Below, piece by piece: positions 1 to 7,935 of a stretch of 64,000 nucleotides of DNA. The notes under the pieces were generated by a model that saw only the letters and a program-made list of their open reading frames with translations, had not been told where the DNA came from and did not search any database. The position numbers were made by a program, and so were the translations under genes. The DNA lies in NCBI GenBank assembly GCA_023426125.1, contig JAFABI010000054.1:1-64000 (forward strand), read 5' to 3'. Origin of the DNA: Bacillota bacterium. GTDB lineage: Bacteria; Bacillota; Clostridia; Acetivibrionales; DTU013. The first letter of the stretch is position 1; each line of letters opens with the position of its first letter.

Positions 1-19
1 CGTTCCACTCGCAATGACA

Positions 20-58
20 GGGTGTCAAGGGGTGTCAACAACCCCGCCCTTGACACCC
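20..58. repeat. REP-like inverted repeat
   Basis: Two perfectly complementary 11-nt arms (GGGTGTCAAGG at 20-30, CCTTGACACCC at 48-58) form a hairpin. The sequence belongs to the TGTCCCC/TTGACA style of short palindromes that recur at 114-143 and 737-797. No coding potential was seen here. Confidence 0.6.
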
Positions 59-113
59 CCGGATACGCAATGCGTGCCCCTACAGTCGATTTACGTCCTT
101 ATGTCAGTGTACC

Positions 114-143
114 TGTCCCCTTGACATGTGTCCCCTTGACATG
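114..143. repeat. Tandem 15-bp repeat (two units)
   Basis: The unit TGTCCCCTTGACATG occurs twice head to tail (114-128 and 129-143). It uses the same words as the palindrome at 737-797, suggesting remnants of one REP/RAYT-like repeat family on both sides of the first gene. Confidence 0.7.
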
Positions 144-262
144 ACACAATGTTACTGCACATTATCAAACAAATGTGTGCGGACGGTTTCGATTGACATG
201 CAAATAGCAAACTGATATGATTCTGTTATCAAGCATAAAGAGAAATGAGAAGCGGATATCTG

Positions 263-637
263 ATGATATCAATTGAAGAAATGGAAGCAATGCTGGATGA
301 AATAGCAACCGGGATTCCTCAAGAGTTCTATAGGGAACTCAATGGGGGGATTATCCTTTTGCCCGAAACAAAACTGAATCCCTTGAGCAGGAAGAATGAC
401 CTTTACATATTGGGCGAATATCATAGAGGCGGAAATTTGGGGAGATACATAACCATCTATTACGGGTCGTTCTCCCATGTATACGGGCATCTTGGAAAGG
501 AAGCTCTAAGGGAACAGCTGACGCGCACACTCAAGCATGAGTTTACCCATCACATTGAATCGCTGGCCGGGGAACGCGGCCTGGAAATCAAAGACGCACA
601 GTATTTGGCGGATTACATGGAGCGCAAAGACAGGTAA
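263..637 (+). CDS. Small metallopeptidase-like (zincin) protein
   Basis: A 124-residue protein of the minimal zincin type (PF06262-like). The N-terminus beginning MISIEEMEAMLDE and the phrase ELNGGI are typical of that family. Near residues 92-97 it has HEFTHH, an HExxH zinc site in which the two His and the Glu would bind metal and catalyse. Substrate and role are unknown even for well-annotated relatives. The start at 263 is preferred because family members begin there; an in-frame ATG at 245 is possible and neither has a strong ribosome binding site. It stands alone between two REP-like repeats. Confidence 0.8.
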   Translation: MISIEEMEAMLDEIATGIPQEFYRELNGGIILLPETKLNPLSRKNDLYILGEYHRGGNLGRYITIYYGSFSHVYGHLGKEALREQLTRTLKHEFTHHIESLAGERGLEIKDAQYLADYMERKDR

Positions 638-736
638 TATATCCTGTGCACCTGCTGCACACATGCAGAGCATGTGATGGTTTTTGTGAGTTTGTGCTAA
701 ATGAATCTCGCAAAAAGAGTTTTAATAACCGGAATG

Positions 737-797
737 TATGTCAGGGGGACAGGTACATTGACACTCAAGTGTCAATGTACCTGTCCCCCCTGACATA
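737..797. repeat. Long REP-type palindrome with 30-bp arms
   Basis: The left arm starts at 737 (TATGTCAGGGGG...) and the right arm ends at 797 (...CCCCCCTGACATA), with a 3-nt CAA loop and a single extra C in the right arm. The core word GGGGGACAGG is typical of repeats mobilised by RAYT-type Y1 transposases in many bacteria, but no such transposase lies in this window. A 77-codon open frame running through it is an artefact. Confidence 0.85.
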
Positions 798-875
798 TTT
801 GATTTATACCTCTGTATTGCACATGATTTTACTATCCTGCCAATACGTATTTTCAATAAAAATACGCTTCGTTTC

Positions 876-1037
876 CTAATTCTCTTCAGGCTTATAGGGG
901 AACAATTTGACTAAAAGCTTGATGAGAAAGAAAAATATGATCAAAACGATAAAGACGCCCAGCATGCCGCCCAGCATGACCAAAACACCTTTTTCCATAT
1001 TACTTCCGTTCATGAAATTTTCAATGAAACCAAACAT
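876..1037 (-). CDS. Small OadG-like gamma subunit of a sodium pump decarboxylase
   Basis: A 53-residue single-pass membrane protein beginning MFGFIENFMNG. It has one hydrophobic helix (about residues 17-43) and a short charged tail ending KPEEN. The GGAGG ribosome binding site overlaps the stop codon of the upstream beta-subunit gene, with 12 nt between the two genes, so translation is probably coupled. Short one-helix proteins following the beta subunit are the usual gamma/OadG-like anchors (PF04277-like) of sodium-translocating decarboxylases. The assignment rests on context and topology more than on sequence signatures. Confidence 0.7.
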   Translation of the reverse strand: MFGFIENFMNGSNMEKGVLVMLGGMLGVFIVLIIFFFLIKLLVKLFPYKPEEN

Positions 1038-1049
1038 AATTCACCCTCC

Positions 1050-2291
1050 TTAGCCCACAAGCAGCGGCACTATTGCAAGAATAAGCCCGCCGGCAATGAT
1101 GGAACCCAACTGCCCCGATACATTGGCGCTTACAGACTGCATAAGTATAAAATTGGTTGGGTCCTCTTTTTGCGCCATTTTTTGTATGACCCTTGCAGAC
1201 ATTGGGAATGCGGATATGCCGGCTGCGCCGATCATGGGGTTGATTTTTGTCTTGCGGAAAAGATTCAGGAATTTTGCGAACATTACTCCGCCTGCAGTGT
1301 CGAATACAAACGCTACAAGACCCATTAAAAGTATCAGCAGCGTCTCCCACCGGAGGAAATCATCTGCCAGCATGGTGGAGCCTATGGTGATACCCAGCAG
1401 GAGGGTTACGATATTTGCAAGCTCATTCTGAGCAGCCTTTGACAGCCTTTCCAGTACACCGCTTTCCCTGATCAGGTTTCCAAACATGAGGAAGCCAACC
1501 AATGGAACGCTTATAGGGGCTACGATACCCGCAATGATGGTAATGGCTATGGGGAACATGACCAGTACCGCTTTGGAAACCTTGGCATCCTTGTACTCCA
1601 TCCGGATCAGGCGTTCCTGCTTCGTGGTCAGAAGCCTCACGACTGGCGGCTGTATGATGGGGACCAGCGACATATAGGAATAAGCGGCTACCGAGATGGG
1701 CCCCAGATAATCCTTGGCAAACTGCCCTGCAACATAAATGGCCGTCGGACCATCCGCCGCACCGATAATGCCTATGGCGGAAGCTACCTTGAGGTCGAAG
1801 CCGAAGGCCAGTGCCACCAGGAGTGTAGCAAATATACCGAATTGGGCGGCGGCGCCGAAAAATATCATAACAGGGCTCCTGAAAAGGGGAGTGAAATCGA
1901 TCATTGCACCGATGGCAATGAAGATCAATACAGGAAACAATTCTGTGAGAATACCGGCATTCAACAGGATTTCCAGCACTCCCGGCTCGGATTTGAAAGC
2001 CTGCCCGGCCGCATCAAACGTATAGTGCATATGATCTTCAAAAAATTCTTTCGCTGCCGCATTGTTCCTGGTAAAGTTGGTTACGAACGGATCCAGCACG
2101 GACTGGGTCGCAAATTTTACCACGGAAAGCGGCAGATTTACAAGGATTGCTCCGAAGCCGATGGGAAGCAGCAGCATGGGCTCATAATCCTTCTTGATTG
2201 CCAGGTAGATCAGTACCATTCCGATGACCAGCATGATGATCATCTTGTAATTGATCGCTGCAAAACCGGCAAGTAGACTTGATGTATTCAT
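1050..2291 (-). CDS. Sodium ion-translocating decarboxylase, beta subunit
   Basis: A 413-residue polytopic membrane protein of the OadB/GcdB/MmdB family, which couples decarboxylation of a biotin-bound carboxyl group to sodium export. Family hallmarks seen are the GAADGPTAIY segment, the MIDFTPLF and GGVMFAKFLNLF regions, and the C-terminal half with PMIGAAGISAFPMSARV. The start at 2291 follows AGGAG; the reading frame is open further upstream but would run through the promoter. It is co-transcribed with the small gamma-like gene. No alpha (carboxyltransferase) or biotin carrier gene is adjacent, so those must lie elsewhere or be missing. The substrate acid cannot be told from this subunit. 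Confidence 0.9.
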   Translation of the reverse strand: MNTSSLLAGFAAINYKMIIMLVIGMVLIYLAIKKDYEPMLLLPIGFGAILVNLPLSVVKFATQSVLDPFVTNFTRNNAAAKEFFEDHMHYTFDAAGQAFKSEPGVLEILLNAGILTELFPVLIFIAIGAMIDFTPLFRSPVMIFFGAAAQFGIFATLLVALAFGFDLKVASAIGIIGAADGPTAIYVAGQFAKDYLGPISVAAYSYMSLVPIIQPPVVRLLTTKQERLIRMEYKDAKVSKAVLVMFPIAITIIAGIVAPISVPLVGFLMFGNLIRESGVLERLSKAAQNELANIVTLLLGITIGSTMLADDFLRWETLLILLMGLVAFVFDTAGGVMFAKFLNLFRKTKINPMIGAAGISAFPMSARVIQKMAQKEDPTNFILMQSVSANVSGQLGSIIAGGLILAIVPLLVG

Positions 2292-2354
2292 TCGTCTCCT
2301 CCAAATAAAATGTGTAAATAACCAAAAGGTGAAATAAGAAATATTTCCCTTTGT

Positions 2355-2383
2355 AGTATATCCAATCAAAGAAATATTTTCAA
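2355..2383 (-). promoter_or_regulatory. Sigma-A type promoter for the sodium-pump pair
   Basis: Read on the minus strand, TTGAAA (2383-2378), a 17-nt spacer and TATACT (2360-2355). It lies 64 nt upstream of the beta-subunit start. The rest of the 380-nt divergent gap up to the acetyltransferase is AT-rich and otherwise featureless to me. Confidence 0.6.
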
Positions 2384-2671
2384 TGCATTCACAATAATTT
2401 ATGCGGTTGCCGGCATAAGAAATTTTCTTTGAAGCCAATCATTGAAAAATATTTCGGAATATGTTTTGACTTGCCGAAAATGTGGTATATTTCCATCATT
2501 TTGACCAAAGTATTATCCGATATCCGAAATAATCCGATATATGTTCAAAGCTGATTTCTTTAGGCACGAATAAAAATATACCTCCCGTATAGGTTTCTAA
2601 AGACCGGGTTCACTGCGGACATTTTCTTAAAACGGGAAGTAGCGATTTTCAGTGCTCTTAAGGTGGGAAAT

Positions 2672-3187
2672 ATGTTATCTGTCGACATACAAAACAATAT
2701 CATCGCTTTGCAAAACATCCGTCAAGAACAACTGGGAAGTATCCTTAACTGGTGCAATATGACGGACGACTTCAAGTTTGCTACCGGAATGGAAGGGCCT
2801 GTGGGCATGGAAACTCTGGAAAACAAATTTTTGCAGACGGCATGCAGTGAAATGGAATTTTTCCTGGGAATTCACAGCTTTTTTGAAAACAGGCTTGTCG
2901 GGATTATTACCGGAAAAATTGCCGGCAGTGTGCTCTGGATCAATATGATGGCAGTCGGCTGGGAATTCCGGGGCAAAGGCTATGGCAGTATATCGGTGGG
3001 GTTGCTTCTGCGGCACATGACAACCGCCGGCAATATCAAAGATGCATATCTTGCCGTAGCCGACGGGAATGCAAAAGGACGCAGCTTTTGGCTCCGGAAC
3101 GGCTTCTGTGCGATAAACCGGGTGTGCGGCAAGGCTACCATTAATGGTAAAAAATACAATGTAATAATTATGCAAAAACGGCTGTAG
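2672..3187 (+). CDS. GNAT family N-acetyltransferase
   Basis: A 171-residue protein with the GNAT fold. The acetyl-CoA binding motif A is visible as EFRGKGYGS (R/QxxGxG/A pattern) after a beta-strand INMMAVGWE, followed by a VADGNAKGRSFWLRNGF segment typical of motif B. The acceptor substrate cannot be inferred. The start at 2672 follows AAGGTGGG with 5-nt spacing; a GTG at 2663 is in frame but sits in that ribosome binding site. It appears to be a single-gene unit. Confidence 0.8.
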   Translation: MLSVDIQNNIIALQNIRQEQLGSILNWCNMTDDFKFATGMEGPVGMETLENKFLQTACSEMEFFLGIHSFFENRLVGIITGKIAGSVLWINMMAVGWEFRGKGYGSISVGLLLRHMTTAGNIKDAYLAVADGNAKGRSFWLRNGFCAINRVCGKATINGKKYNVIIMQKRL

Positions 3188-3243
3188 GCCGTAAAGCATC
3201 ACTGCTATTTACATAAATCGCAAATTATTTGTTTATCTTAAAT

Positions 3244-3272
3244 TTGACAAACTCTTCACCGGAAGGTATAAT
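3244..3272 (+). promoter_or_regulatory. Consensus sigma-A promoter of the c-di-AMP riboswitch transcript
   Basis: TTGACA (3244-3249), exactly 17 nt, then TATAAT (3267-3272): a perfect match to the housekeeping consensus. It lies just upstream of the riboswitch, implying strong basal transcription with control exerted downstream by the RNA. Confidence 0.85.
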
Positions 3273-3279
3273 ATTCTTG

Positions 3280-3420
3280 CAACGGCAGACTTAACCTTCT
3301 GCCGACTAAAAGCTGAATCCCCGCAAGGGGTACGGAGGAACCAAGTAGGGGGTTAATCCAAATTATTTTTGGTAGGGTGATCCTATTACCCGAACCCGGC
3401 AGCTAACTTCGGAAGCTAAA
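3280..3420 (+). promoter_or_regulatory. c-di-AMP riboswitch (ydaO/yuaA class)
   Basis: The conserved blocks of the ydaO aptamer are present in order: GCTGAATCC (3312-3320), GGTACGGAGGAACCAA (3329-3344), GGGGTTAATCC (about 3349-3359), then CCCGAACCCGGCAGCTAACTT (about 3389-3409) with GGAAGCTAA closing. Such RNAs turn genes off when c-di-AMP is high, and in Firmicutes they often precede cell wall hydrolases, which is the case here. The downstream ribosome binding site (AGGAGG, about 3424-3429) is close to the 3' edge. Confidence 0.93.
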
Positions 3421-3434
3421 TATAGGAGGATATA

Positions 3435-4322
3435 ATGTTCAAGCAAAAGAAAACGCTCATTACCGTACCTGTGGTCATTTCTTCTTTTCTACTACTTGCA
3501 GGTATCGCGTATGGCGAAGAGGTGAAAGCCGGCGTAATCAATGCCGATTCTGTAAACCTGCGTGAAAGTCCCGCAACAACTTCCAAAATTCTCATGGAAT
3601 TGCCAAAAGATGCAAAAATAACGCTTGTTGAAATACAGGAGGACTGGTATCAAGTCAGTTATAACGACTCCGAGGGTTTTGTATTTGGCCAATACGTCAC
3701 GCTTCAGAATGTTGTAATTGATACAGGTACCATTAACGGCACAAATGTCAATATAAGAAGCAAGGGGAATACCGATGCTGAGATATTGACCAAGCTGGAT
3801 AAGGGCGCAAAGGTGGAGATTTATGAATATTCCGGCAATTGGGCGCGCATCGGTATCGATGAAGGCAGATACGGGTGGGTTTTTACAGATTATGTGACTT
3901 CGAAAAAGGGGAATGTCTCCAGGGGTGAATCAGAAAAGGACACGCGCACAAAAATTGTAGAATATGCAAAGAAATTCCTGGGAGTAAAATACGTCTATGG
4001 CGGTTCCTCTGCAAAAGGCTTTGACTGCTCGGGCTTCACAAGCTTTGTATTCAAGCAGTTCGGTATCAGTATTGAAAGGACTGCGGCAAGCCAGGGAAGC
4101 AACGGGGTTAAAATCGACAGAAGCGATCTTAGGGCCGGCGATCTTGTGTTTTTCGATACCAATGGCGGTAAAAATGCCATCAACCACGTCGGCATCTATA
4201 TCGGCGGAGGAAAGTTCATCCATGCATCCTCAGGAAGCGCCTACAGTGTCACAATCAGCGAGTTGACAGAAGGTTTCTACGATGAGAGATATATGAGATC
4301 CAGAAGCTATATCAAAGACTGA
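3435..4322 (+). CDS. Secreted SH3b-NlpC/P60 peptidoglycan hydrolase
   Basis: A 295-residue exported protein, presumably a gamma-D-glutamyl-diamino acid endopeptidase that cuts peptide stems of peptidoglycan. Order: signal peptide (1-27, cleaved near AYGEE), bacterial SH3 domain 1 (about 30-92), SH3 domain 2 (about 95-157), NlpC/P60 domain (about 168-293). Catalytic residues expected for the family are seen as Cys198 in FDCSGF, His251 in INHVGIY and His263 in FIHASS. The start follows AGGAGG. It is controlled by the c-di-AMP riboswitch immediately upstream, linking wall remodelling to the c-di-AMP stress signal, and it ends in its own terminator. Confidence 0.93.
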   Translation: MFKQKKTLITVPVVISSFLLLAGIAYGEEVKAGVINADSVNLRESPATTSKILMELPKDAKITLVEIQEDWYQVSYNDSEGFVFGQYVTLQNVVIDTGTINGTNVNIRSKGNTDAEILTKLDKGAKVEIYEYSGNWARIGIDEGRYGWVFTDYVTSKKGNVSRGESEKDTRTKIVEYAKKFLGVKYVYGGSSAKGFDCSGFTSFVFKQFGISIERTAASQGSNGVKIDRSDLRAGDLVFFDTNGGKNAINHVGIYIGGGKFIHASSGSAYSVTISELTEGFYDERYMRSRSYIKD

Positions 4323-4341
4323 TGCGATTGAAGCAAACTTT

Positions 4342-4370
4342 AAAAAGCACTCCTTGCGAGTGCTTTTTTT
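4342..4370 (+). terminator. Rho-independent terminator
   Basis: AAGCACTC stem, CTTGC loop, GAGTGCTT, then a T run (flanked by A on the 5' side, so it can serve both strands). It ends the hydrolase gene and possibly the convergent YdcF-like gene. Confidence 0.9.
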
Positions 4371-4378
4371 GTATAAAA

Positions 4379-5158
4379 TCAATAATCAAAAACAAGTGAT
4401 TTGATTATTGCAAAGTATTCCCGGATCATATTATTGGGCAAAATGCCAAGCCAGGTCCTGGCAGGCAGTGAGTAAGGGATAAGACCATTCCTGCTCGCCA
4501 GGAATTTTGCTCTGAACATATGAAAATCACTGGTTACGACCATGACAGCCGGACTTGCGCCTGCAAGAGAGGTCTTTTTTATAATTTCTCCGGAATATTT
4601 AAAGTTCTCCTGTGTACTTGTCGCTCGGTCTTCTTTTAAAATCCTCTCAGGTTCAATTCCGTGTCCAATCAGGTATCCGGCCATAGCTTCGGCTTCAGTT
4701 ATGGATTCTCCCCGCCCCTGACCGCCGGTTACAATGATTTTTGAATCCCTGTATTTATTTGCATATTCAATACACTTGTCCAGCCTGTATCTAAGGGTCA
4801 AGGGTATCTGGTCGCCTTTCAGTCCCGCGCCCAGTACAATGACAATGTCGGTTTTGACGTCTTTGTCTTCTTTTAATGAGAAGATTATAAGCCCCTCAAT
4901 CAGAAGGAAAGATGCGAGGATAATGATGAATATGAGTCTTATAGCAATTCTTACAAAGTTATTTCGAATAGATAACAATTTCCTGCCCGTTTTCCTTTTG
5001 TAAAAAAAGATTATGATAGCTAAAACCCCGGCTATTCCTGGGAGAAATGTTCCTAAATTGGTAACTGCATTCAGTGTAAGAAGAAAGACAAAATCAATGC
5101 AGAGTATAATACCGAGGATTAAAATCCAATAATAGCGTTTTTGTTTTTCCTTTGCCAC
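4379..5158 (-). CDS. YdcF/SanA-like membrane protein (DUF218)
   Basis: A 259-residue protein with three hydrophobic N-terminal helices (about residues 8-105) followed by a DUF218 domain. The domain shows VVLGAGLKGDQIP, LRYRLDKCIEYANKY, IIVTGGQGRGESITEAEAM and the TSTQENF block, all characteristic of the YdcF/ElyC/SanA group, which has been tied to envelope integrity; the reaction is not established. The start is a GTG preceded by AAGGAGG with 6-nt spacing; an upstream in-frame ATG lacks a ribosome binding site. Transcribed alone, convergent with the hydrolase. Confidence 0.85.
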   Translation of the reverse strand: MAKEKQKRYYWILILGIILCIDFVFLLTLNAVTNLGTFLPGIAGVLAIIIFFYKRKTGRKLLSIRNNFVRIAIRLIFIIILASFLLIEGLIIFSLKEDKDVKTDIVIVLGAGLKGDQIPLTLRYRLDKCIEYANKYRDSKIIVTGGQGRGESITEAEAMAGYLIGHGIEPERILKEDRATSTQENFKYSGEIIKKTSLAGASPAVMVVTSDFHMFRAKFLASRNGLIPYSLPARTWLGILPNNMIREYFAIIKSLVFDY

Positions 5159-5253
5159 AATGACCTCCTTAAACGTTAGTAAAAGCATAGTATGAATACT
5201 AAAGTGAAAACTACCGGATTAAAAATACAGTCAACAAATGAAGCTTTTTCTAT

Positions 5254-5355
5254 TACTACAGCGCTAATTACCCAATTATCCTTGCAGAAATAGCGTATTG
5301 AGGCATTCGCGATTATTCTGCAAGGCGCATCAAAAATGAAATTATCGCTGTAGTA
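5254..5355. repeat. MITE-like element, copy A
   Basis: Outer inverted ends TACTACAGCG (5254-5263) and CGCTGTAGTA (5346-5355) enclose an inner inverted repeat, CCTTGCAGAA...TTCTGCAAGG. The same design and words recur at 33550, 43625, 60779 and 60982. It fills most of the gap between the YdcF-like gene and comEC; nothing else except the comEC promoter was seen in that gap. Confidence 0.85.
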
Positions 5356-5463
5356 CTGCAGACGAATTAAAACGCAATTTAGTTTCCATTTCTTTATCCA
5401 TATCCATTATATCCCGTAAAACGACAGACCGCAAGCTGGGAACAAACGCTTTTCAAAGAATGA

Positions 5464-5492
5464 TTTACAAAATATGTTATATATTGTATAAT
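5464..5492 (+). promoter_or_regulatory. Probable comEC promoter
   Basis: TTTACA (5464-5469), 17 nt, TATAAT (5487-5492), placed 22 nt before the comEC start codon. Confidence 0.6.
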
Positions 5493-5514
5493 TATGATAA
5501 AAACAGGAGAATTC

Positions 5515-7884
5515 ATGGAACTACCGTTGAAACGACCACTTGTACTTTTTGCTATAGCGCTGATTGCCGGTATTGCTGTTGCCAGCATATCCAATTCCTT
5601 TTTTCTGGTTGCCGCCGTCCTCCTGCTGCTTGCTGCAAGCCTGCAGTTGCTGTACAGGCGAATTCACAGGATGCTTTTCATATTTATCGGCATCCTTGCA
5701 TTCTATGCCATCGGAGCTTTTGAGTTCCTGTGCCTGGACAGGATCAATACAGACAGGTTTGATGACTATGGGGGAGAGCAGGTTACGGTAAAGGGGTTCA
5801 TTGCTTCCGAGCCGGATATCAAGGAGGCCAGGGTATCCTATATTGTTAATGTAGTTGAGATCCGAAGCGGCGATGAATTCAAAAAGACCAGGGGGAAATT
5901 GCTGTTGACTTCCGTCCTGAATGAAAACAGCAGCCTGCTGGATTACGGCGGGGAGGTGGAGTTTGCAGGCCAGCTGAATCTCCCGAAAGGGGTAAGGAAT
6001 CCGGGCGGATTTGACTATCGAAGGTATCTTTCGCAAAAGGGCGTTTCTGCAGTTGTATTTGCCATGGGGTACAAGATTAAAAAAGGAGAAGGCAGAAATG
6101 CTTCATTTTTAATGGATATGGGACGAAACCTTCGCATGCACATCGTCAGTGTCATTGAGAAAAGCCTGCCGAGGCAGCAGGCCGGCCTCCTGTGCGGCAT
6201 TCTTATCGGCTACAGGGAAGGCCTGACGAAGGAAGTTCAAGCAGCTTTCAGCGATGCGGGCTTGACGCATATTATGGCAGTTTCAGGAGCTAACGTTGCG
6301 TTTCTTATGCTTCCGCTGGTTTTTCTATTTAAAAAGCTCAAGGTCAGGCAGATGATTTCCTGCAGCTTCATCATCGCCTTTTTACTTTTGTTTATTTGCA
6401 TTACAGGCTTTGAACCGTCTGTGCTGAGAGCTGTTATCATGGGAATTATAATACTGCTGGGTAAAATGCTGATGAGGGAAGCCGAGGTTTATACAACAAT
6501 ATCCCTGGCTGCGATACTGCTTTTGATATTTAGCCCCTATATGCTGTTTAATATAGGGTTTCAGTTGTCTTTTGCAGCAACAATGTCTCTTGTGATGCTA
6601 TTTAAAAGAATCAAGAGCCTGCTGAGCTTCAAATTTATGCCTGCTGCGTTGACGGCTGTTTTAGCGGCGACAATTTCCGCCCAGCTGGGCGTCCTGCCGA
6701 TCATACTGTACTATTTCAACAAATTATCGGTAATATCTCTTTTGTCCAATCTTCTTGTTGTGCCCCTTATGGAGATTATCACCATCCTTGGAATGGCAAT
6801 GGCGGTACTGGGGCAGCTGGACATCTTTTTCGCCCAGTTGATCGGATATGTGAATTGCCTGCCTTTAAGCTTCGTCCTGTTTGTAACCCGGGTGTCCTCA
6901 AGCCTGCCTTTTGCCACCGTCCAGCTTGTGACGCCTTCAGTTCTTCTGGTTATGCTCTACTACCTGTCCGTAGGATTTTTTTTCTGGTATGGGCCTGAAA
7001 AAAAGATAAAAATAAAGCCGCGCTATATTGCCGCTGCAGCCCTGCTGGCGGCCGGCATTTCATTGGTCGTTTTTTTGATACCCGGCAAACTGGAAGTAAC
7101 CTTTATTGACGTAGGACAGGGAGACTCGGCCTTCATCAAGACCTACAGCGGGCAAACTATCCTTCTTGACGGAGGAGGAAGCACGAATCCCCAGGCTGTT
7201 TCAACCGTGGGGGAATCTGTTGTAATACCTTTCCTGCTGGATATGGGAGTTTCCCGGCTGGATGCAGTGATCGCATCCCATGGCCATACCGACCATATTG
7301 AGGGGCTTCTTCCGGTGCTGGAGCAGTTTAAGGTGGGAAATCTTATTATCCCGAAGGTAAGGGATGAGAAGGAGTTTTCTCAGTTGCTGGAGATTGCTGG
7401 AGAAAAAGGTGCAAAGGTGAGCCGGTGCAAGGAGGGCGATGTCATTAAACTGGATAAAAAGACAATATTTCAGGTGTTGAACCCTTTACCTCAGTTCATT
7501 GAAGATAATTCGTCTTTAAATAATACGTCATTAGTGGTAAAATTGATTTATGGGGAGACCGAACTGCTTTTTACCGGAGACGCCGAAGCACCGGTCGAGG
7601 AAGCGCTGCTGGACTGTGGCGCTCTCCTGGAAGCCGATGTGTTGAAGGTGGGGCACCACGGTTCGGATACGTCAACGGGAAAAGCGTTCCTTGACTGCAT
7701 AAACCCGAAAGCAGCAGTGATCAGTGTGGGGAAAAATAATTTCGGGCACCCGTCGGAGGCAGTGATGCAGCGAATTGAAGAAAAAGGCCTGCCGACCTTC
7801 AGGACGGATGAATCGGGTGCGGTTGTACTGACCAGCAACGGTAAGAGCATAAGAATAAAAAGGACTGTCGGGGAGACAGGATAA
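5515..7884 (+). CDS. comEC: ComEC/Rec2 DNA uptake channel protein
   Basis: A 789-residue membrane protein of the competence channel family, which passes single-stranded DNA across the membrane. Order: N-terminal helices and DUF4131 region (about 1-185), the Competence domain (about 205-490) with GILIGYREGLTKE, DAGLTHIMAVSGANVAFL and ITGFEPSVLRA, then a metallo-beta-lactamase-like domain (about 520-785) with FIDVGQGDS, ASHGHTDHIEG (near residue 589) and VGHHGSDTS. Metal ligands look intact, so nuclease activity is plausible. The start at 5515 follows AGGAG. It heads the comEC-holA pair typical of Clostridia; comEA is not in the window. Confidence 0.95.
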   Translation: MELPLKRPLVLFAIALIAGIAVASISNSFFLVAAVLLLLAASLQLLYRRIHRMLFIFIGILAFYAIGAFEFLCLDRINTDRFDDYGGEQVTVKGFIASEPDIKEARVSYIVNVVEIRSGDEFKKTRGKLLLTSVLNENSSLLDYGGEVEFAGQLNLPKGVRNPGGFDYRRYLSQKGVSAVVFAMGYKIKKGEGRNASFLMDMGRNLRMHIVSVIEKSLPRQQAGLLCGILIGYREGLTKEVQAAFSDAGLTHIMAVSGANVAFLMLPLVFLFKKLKVRQMISCSFIIAFLLLFICITGFEPSVLRAVIMGIIILLGKMLMREAEVYTTISLAAILLLIFSPYMLFNIGFQLSFAATMSLVMLFKRIKSLLSFKFMPAALTAVLAATISAQLGVLPIILYYFNKLSVISLLSNLLVVPLMEIITILGMAMAVLGQLDIFFAQLIGYVNCLPLSFVLFVTRVSSSLPFATVQLVTPSVLLVMLYYLSVGFFFWYGPEKKIKIKPRYIAAAALLAAGISLVVFLIPGKLEVTFIDVGQGDSAFIKTYSGQTILLDGGGSTNPQAVSTVGESVVIPFLLDMGVSRLDAVIASHGHTDHIEGLLPVLEQFKVGNLIIPKVRDEKEFSQLLEIAGEKGAKVSRCKEGDVIKLDKKTIFQVLNPLPQFIEDNSSLNNTSLVVKLIYGETELLFTGDAEAPVEEALLDCGALLEADVLKVGHHGSDTSTGKAFLDCINPKAAVISVGKNNFGHPSEAVMQRIEEKGLPTFRTDESGAVVLTSNGKSIRIKRTVGETG

Positions 7885-7935
7885 AACTTAAGCGCCAATA
7901 CTACATATAGGCCATTACCGGCCAATGGAGGGCAA

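Noticed and set aside
646..879. 77-codon frame after the zincin gene
   Set aside because: It runs through the REP palindrome, has no ribosome binding site and no protein-like composition.
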